Shown here: in pieces, positions 21,487 through 23,666 of the stretch | Numbering within the stretch: position 1 is the stretch's first letter | How the letters are laid out: every line of letters begins with the position of its first letter | Origin: an uncultured Clostridia bacterium | Lineage (GTDB): Bacteria; Bacillota_A; Clostridia; TANB77; CAG-508 | NCBI GenBank assembly: GCA_947627825.1 | Contig: CANQXO010000013.1 | Span: 1 to 23,666 of the forward strand | Length of the DNA stretch: 23,666 nt | Direction: 5' to 3' | Made by a program: the position numbers and the translations under genes | The notes under the pieces: model-generated | What the model saw: only the letters and a program-made list of their open reading frames with translations | What the model was told of the DNA's origin: nothing | The model's database searches: none

Positions 21487-22584
21487 ATGATAAAAGAAAT
21501 AATGAAATATGGAGATGCTGAATTAACATATAAATTTAAAACAAAATTGTCTAAACATCCTATGCTGTACAATTTGTTCTGGGAAACCACGCTAAGATGT
21601 AACGCAAAATGTAAACATTGTGGGAGTAGAGCAGGAGAAAATATAGATATACAAAATGAACTTACAACAGAACAAATAAAAAAAGCGTTTAAAAGTATTG
21701 CAGATAAATATGATGTAAGTAAAATTTTAATAAATGTAACAGGCGGAGAACCACTAGTACGACAAGATTTATTTGATGTAATGAAATTTGCATCTGATTT
21801 AGGTTTTCATTGGGGAATTACAACAAATGGCATGTTAATTGATGATGATATAATAGAAAAGATGAAAGAAACTAAACTTGCAACAATGTCCATAAGTATA
21901 GACGGATTAGAAAAAAGTCATGACGAATTTCGAGGAGTTAAAGGTTCATATAAGAAAATAATTGAAAATATAAGAAAACTGCAGAAAGATAAATTTTTAC
22001 ATTGTTTTCAAGTAACTACTGTTGTAAATAAATTAAACATAAATGAGTTAGAGCAAATGTATAAAATTATGGAAGACTTAGAAGTTGATTCTTGGAGAGT
22101 AATAAATGTTGACCCAATCGGAAGGGCAAATGATAATAGTAATTTAGCTTTAGAAAGAAATGATTATGAATATTTATTAAATTTTATAAAAGAAAAAAGA
22201 AATGAAGCTAAATTTGAAATAACATTTGGGTGTGCTCATTTTGTAGGAATGGAATTTGAACAAGAAATAAGAAAAAATATGTTTTTTTGTATGACAGGTT
22301 ATACAACTGCAAGCATTTTATATAATGGAGATATTTATGTATGTCCTAATGTTGAGAGAAGAAAAGAACTAATACAAGGCAATGTAAAGCAAGATGATTT
22401 TGTACAGGTTTGGGAAAACAAATTTAAATGGTTTAGAGATTTAGACAAATTAAAATGCGAAAAATGTGCAAAGTGTGAAGATTGGAAATATTGTAGAGGT
22501 GATTCTTTACATACATGGAACTTTGAGAAAAACGAACCAAAGTTATGCTTAAAACAAGTATTAGGAGGAGGTAAAGTAAAATGA
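21487..22584 (+). CDS. Radical SAM/SPASM protein, putative peptide maturase
   Basis: A 365-residue radical SAM enzyme. The AdoMet [4Fe-4S] motif CxxxCxxC is CNAKCKHC (Cys38, Cys42, Cys45), and SAM-contact motifs follow: TGGEPL (86-90), ITTNG and SISIDG. The C-terminus is a SPASM-type auxiliary cluster domain with Cys249 and Cys268, Cys286 (NGDIYVCPN), the run CEKCAKCEDWKYC (Cys324, 327, 330, 336) and Cys354. SPASM enzymes commonly install thioether or carbon-carbon crosslinks in ribosomal peptides or act as anaerobic sulfatase-type maturases. The ATG has AGGAAGGA at rather long spacing (about 12). The gene is preceded by a promoter with an operator-like palindrome, and its TGA overlaps the ATG of the next gene, marking that small membrane protein as the likely partner or substrate. 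Confidence 0.92.
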   Translation: MIKEIMKYGDAELTYKFKTKLSKHPMLYNLFWETTLRCNAKCKHCGSRAGENIDIQNELTTEQIKKAFKSIADKYDVSKILINVTGGEPLVRQDLFDVMKFASDLGFHWGITTNGMLIDDDIIEKMKETKLATMSISIDGLEKSHDEFRGVKGSYKKIIENIRKLQKDKFLHCFQVTTVVNKLNINELEQMYKIMEDLEVDSWRVINVDPIGRANDNSNLALERNDYEYLLNFIKEKRNEAKFEITFGCAHFVGMEFEQEIRKNMFFCMTGYTTASILYNGDIYVCPNVERRKELIQGNVKQDDFVQVWENKFKWFRDLDKLKCEKCAKCEDWKYCRGDSLHTWNFEKNEPKLCLKQVLGGGKVK

Positions 22585-22853
22585 ACAAAGGAATTATAAG
22601 AACATCATCAATAGAAATACCTGATATATCAGCACCACTATTATATGGACCACCACCAGATCTTTATGATTACAATAATATTCCGCTAAGGAATATTAAC
22701 ATAGGTATTTTAATTTTATTATTCATTTTGGGTGTCATTGCTTTCTTAAACAAAAAAATGTCTAAAACATTAAAATGGATAATAGCAATAAGCTTAATTA
22801 TAATAGGAATTATTATAACTTTAATTATAAAATCAAGATATAAAACATTGTAA
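22581..22853 (+). CDS. Small two-helix membrane protein, candidate radical-SAM substrate
   Basis: A 90-residue protein starting inside the radical SAM stop codon (ATGA); its ribosome site AGGAGGAGG lies in the last codons of that gene, so the two are translationally coupled. Residues 1-39 are polar and proline-rich, with the unusual segment SAPLLYGPPPDLYDYNN (17-33). Two predicted helices follow (about 40-57 and 66-83) joined by a lysine-rich turn (NKKMSKTLK) and a short basic end. By the positive-inside rule the turn would be cytoplasmic and both ends outside, though the C-terminal charges weaken that. There is no cysteine, so a thioether product is excluded; aromatic/proline residues of the YGPPPD-YDY segment would be the likely target. 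I do not recognise the family; the functional link rests on gene overlap alone. Confidence 0.8.
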   Translation: MNKGIIRTSSIEIPDISAPLLYGPPPDLYDYNNIPLRNINIGILILLFILGVIAFLNKKMSKTLKWIIAISLIIIGIIITLIIKSRYKTL

Positions 22854-22864
22854 ATATAAGTATC

Positions 22865-22904
22865 AAAAAATACATCTCTTATGATTAATAGAGATGTATT
22901 TTTT
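22865..22904. terminator. Terminator of radical SAM operon
   Basis: AAAAAATACATCTCT (22865-22879) and AGAGATGTATTTTTT (22890-22904) form a perfect 15-bp stem with a 10-base loop and T-run; symmetric, so it could also stop leftward transcription from the MNT gene. The following stretch 22905-23019 holds only an AT-only palindrome (22984-23007) and no gene that I can support. Confidence 0.9.
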
Positions 22905-23019
22905 GTATAAAATTCAACTGAACCGGTAAATCAAAACCTTATAAATCCGAAAACTATTTATTTAGGAAATGGAATAATACTATATTTTTATTATTCATAA
23001 TAAAAATTAAATTTATTAT

Positions 23020-23337
23020 TTACGCAACTTTTATTCCAGTATCAAGTATTTCTTGAACAAAAGGATTTCCCTCTTCAAAGTCTTTCACTTTTATAGGGTG
23101 TGGTTCTATTCTTAAATCTATATTTTGTGTTAACATCATAAGTTCAACCATTAAATCAAAAACATTATTATCACTATTAATAATAATTGCTACATCTATA
23201 TCACTATCTTCAGTATTTGTTCCTTTAGCATAAGAGCCAAATAAATACACTGCTGTAATACTGTAATGTTTTGATATCTCTTTAATATATTCTTCAACAT
23301 TTTTTAAAATTTCTATATCAACATTTCCTTTAGCCAT
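23020..23337 (-). CDS. MNT-type nucleotidyltransferase (MntA-like antitoxin candidate)
   Basis: A 105-residue minimal nucleotidyltransferase of the Pol-beta superfamily. The signature GSX10DXD is complete: GSYAKGTNTEDSDIDVAI, with the two metal-binding aspartates in DID; a third acidic position is likely in DLRIEPHP. Proteins of this size next to HEPN proteins include MntA, which inactivates its HEPN toxin by adding AMP to a tyrosine (type VII toxin-antitoxin). The ATG has an excellent GAGGAGG 7 bases upstream, located inside the HEPN gene, and the two genes overlap by 25 bp, so they are co-transcribed and probably co-translated. It is the last gene of this leftward unit. Confidence 0.92.
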   Translation of the reverse strand: MAKGNVDIEILKNVEEYIKEISKHYSITAVYLFGSYAKGTNTEDSDIDVAIIINSDNNVFDLMVELMMLTQNIDLRIEPHPIKVKDFEEGNPFVQEILDTGIKVA

Positions 23338-23666
23338 ACCCTGACCTCCTCAATATTTTTTATTTGTTCAGATGTATATTCTTCGGTACATCTTTTGTAA
23401 AATTCATTTTTATAATCTTCATATCTTGCACTTATATTAAATGAATTACATGTCATTAATATTGTAGTCTTTTTATCATCTAATTCAATATTACATCTTT
23501 CAGCTAGTATAACTAAATTATGAATTTTAGGTGGATATGGATTATTTTTATTTACTTTAGCATATAATGCTTTTAATAATTTTTCGATAGTTAAATGTCC
23601 AATAAATAATGCCCATGTATATTGTTTTGTTTCATAGTTCTTTTTCATAGACTCATAATCTCTATC
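23313..23666 (-). CDS. HEPN domain protein, partial (N-terminus outside window)
   Basis: The frame is open to the window edge: codons upstream of the ATG at 23648 (D-R-D-Y-E-S) continue the typical HEPN start 'DYExxKxxYExxxYxWAxFxxHLxxEKLLKAL', so the real start lies beyond 23666 and ATG 23648 is probably internal. Visible HEPN landmarks are WALFIGHLTIEKLLKALYAK, PPKIHNLVILAE and NISARYEDYKNEFYKRC. The last block matches the ARYPDY region of PF05168-type HEPN proteins. The RX4-6H ribonuclease motif of HepT-type toxins is not present in the visible part, so it may be a non-nuclease HEPN partner rather than an active RNase toxin. It overlaps the MNT gene by 25 bp. Confidence 0.85.
   Translation of the reverse strand, partial: DRDYESMKKNYETKQYTWALFIGHLTIEKLLKALYAKVNKNNPYPPKIHNLVILAERCNIELDDKKTTILMTCNSFNISARYEDYKNEFYKRCTEEYTSEQIKNIEEVRVWLKEMLI

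Noticed and set aside
22984..23007. AT-only 11-bp inverted repeat as terminator or attachment site
   Set aside because: Palindromes made only of A and T are expected by chance in such AT-rich DNA, the centre is only two bases, and there is no T-run after it.

Overview
The window is very AT-rich (roughly 70-75% A+T by eye), with compact genes, strong AGGAGG-type ribosome binding sites, textbook TTGACA/TATAAT-like promoters and many TTG/GTG starts. Together with DacF-, LCP-, VanW/G5-, DUF1653- and DUF5711-type proteins this points to a low-GC Gram-positive Firmicute, most likely an uncultivated, gut-type member of the Clostridia. This placement is inferred from gene content, not from a marker gene.

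Left part (1-4600): a truncated small membrane protein, a tRNA-Arg(ACG) with its own promoter, a DUF1653 protein, a ComEA-like DNA-uptake protein, a DacF-type D,D-carboxypeptidase and an LCP-family (LytR-CpsA-Psr) wall-polymer ligase. This is cell-envelope and competence housekeeping. The region 4660-10121 is a signalling/export module: an OmpR-type response regulator and its histidine kinase (overlapping by 11 bp), and upstream a MacB/FtsX-type ABC exporter (ATPase plus an 874-residue two-module permease). The exporter promoter carries a PHO-box-like 11-bp direct repeat where a -35 element should be, suggesting control by an OmpR/PhoB-family regulator such as the neighbouring one. Between exporter and regulator lies a striking GC-rich palindromic element with a 15-bp perfect outer stem (6628-6718).

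Middle part (10226-17330): a self-contained promoter-gene-terminator cassette for a 26-residue-repeat LRV/HEAT-like protein, bracketed by two copies of the same hairpin-containing repeat. Then come a DUF5711-CvpA pair and a three-gene Gld-like ABC system (ATPase with a ~165-residue basic low-complexity tail, six-helix permease, auxiliary extracytoplasmic protein).

Right part (17522-23666): an M18 aminopeptidase, a VanW/G5 surface protein, an unrecognised 145-residue protein of visibly higher GC content, then a radical SAM/SPASM enzyme overlapping by ATGA a 90-residue two-helix membrane protein with a proline-rich YGPPPD segment. This pair is the best candidate for an undescribed peptide/protein-modification system. 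A MNT/HEPN (toxin-antitoxin-like) pair runs off the right edge.

Most transcription units are separated by clear stem-loop terminators. No transposase, integrase, phage gene, rRNA or CRISPR array was seen.
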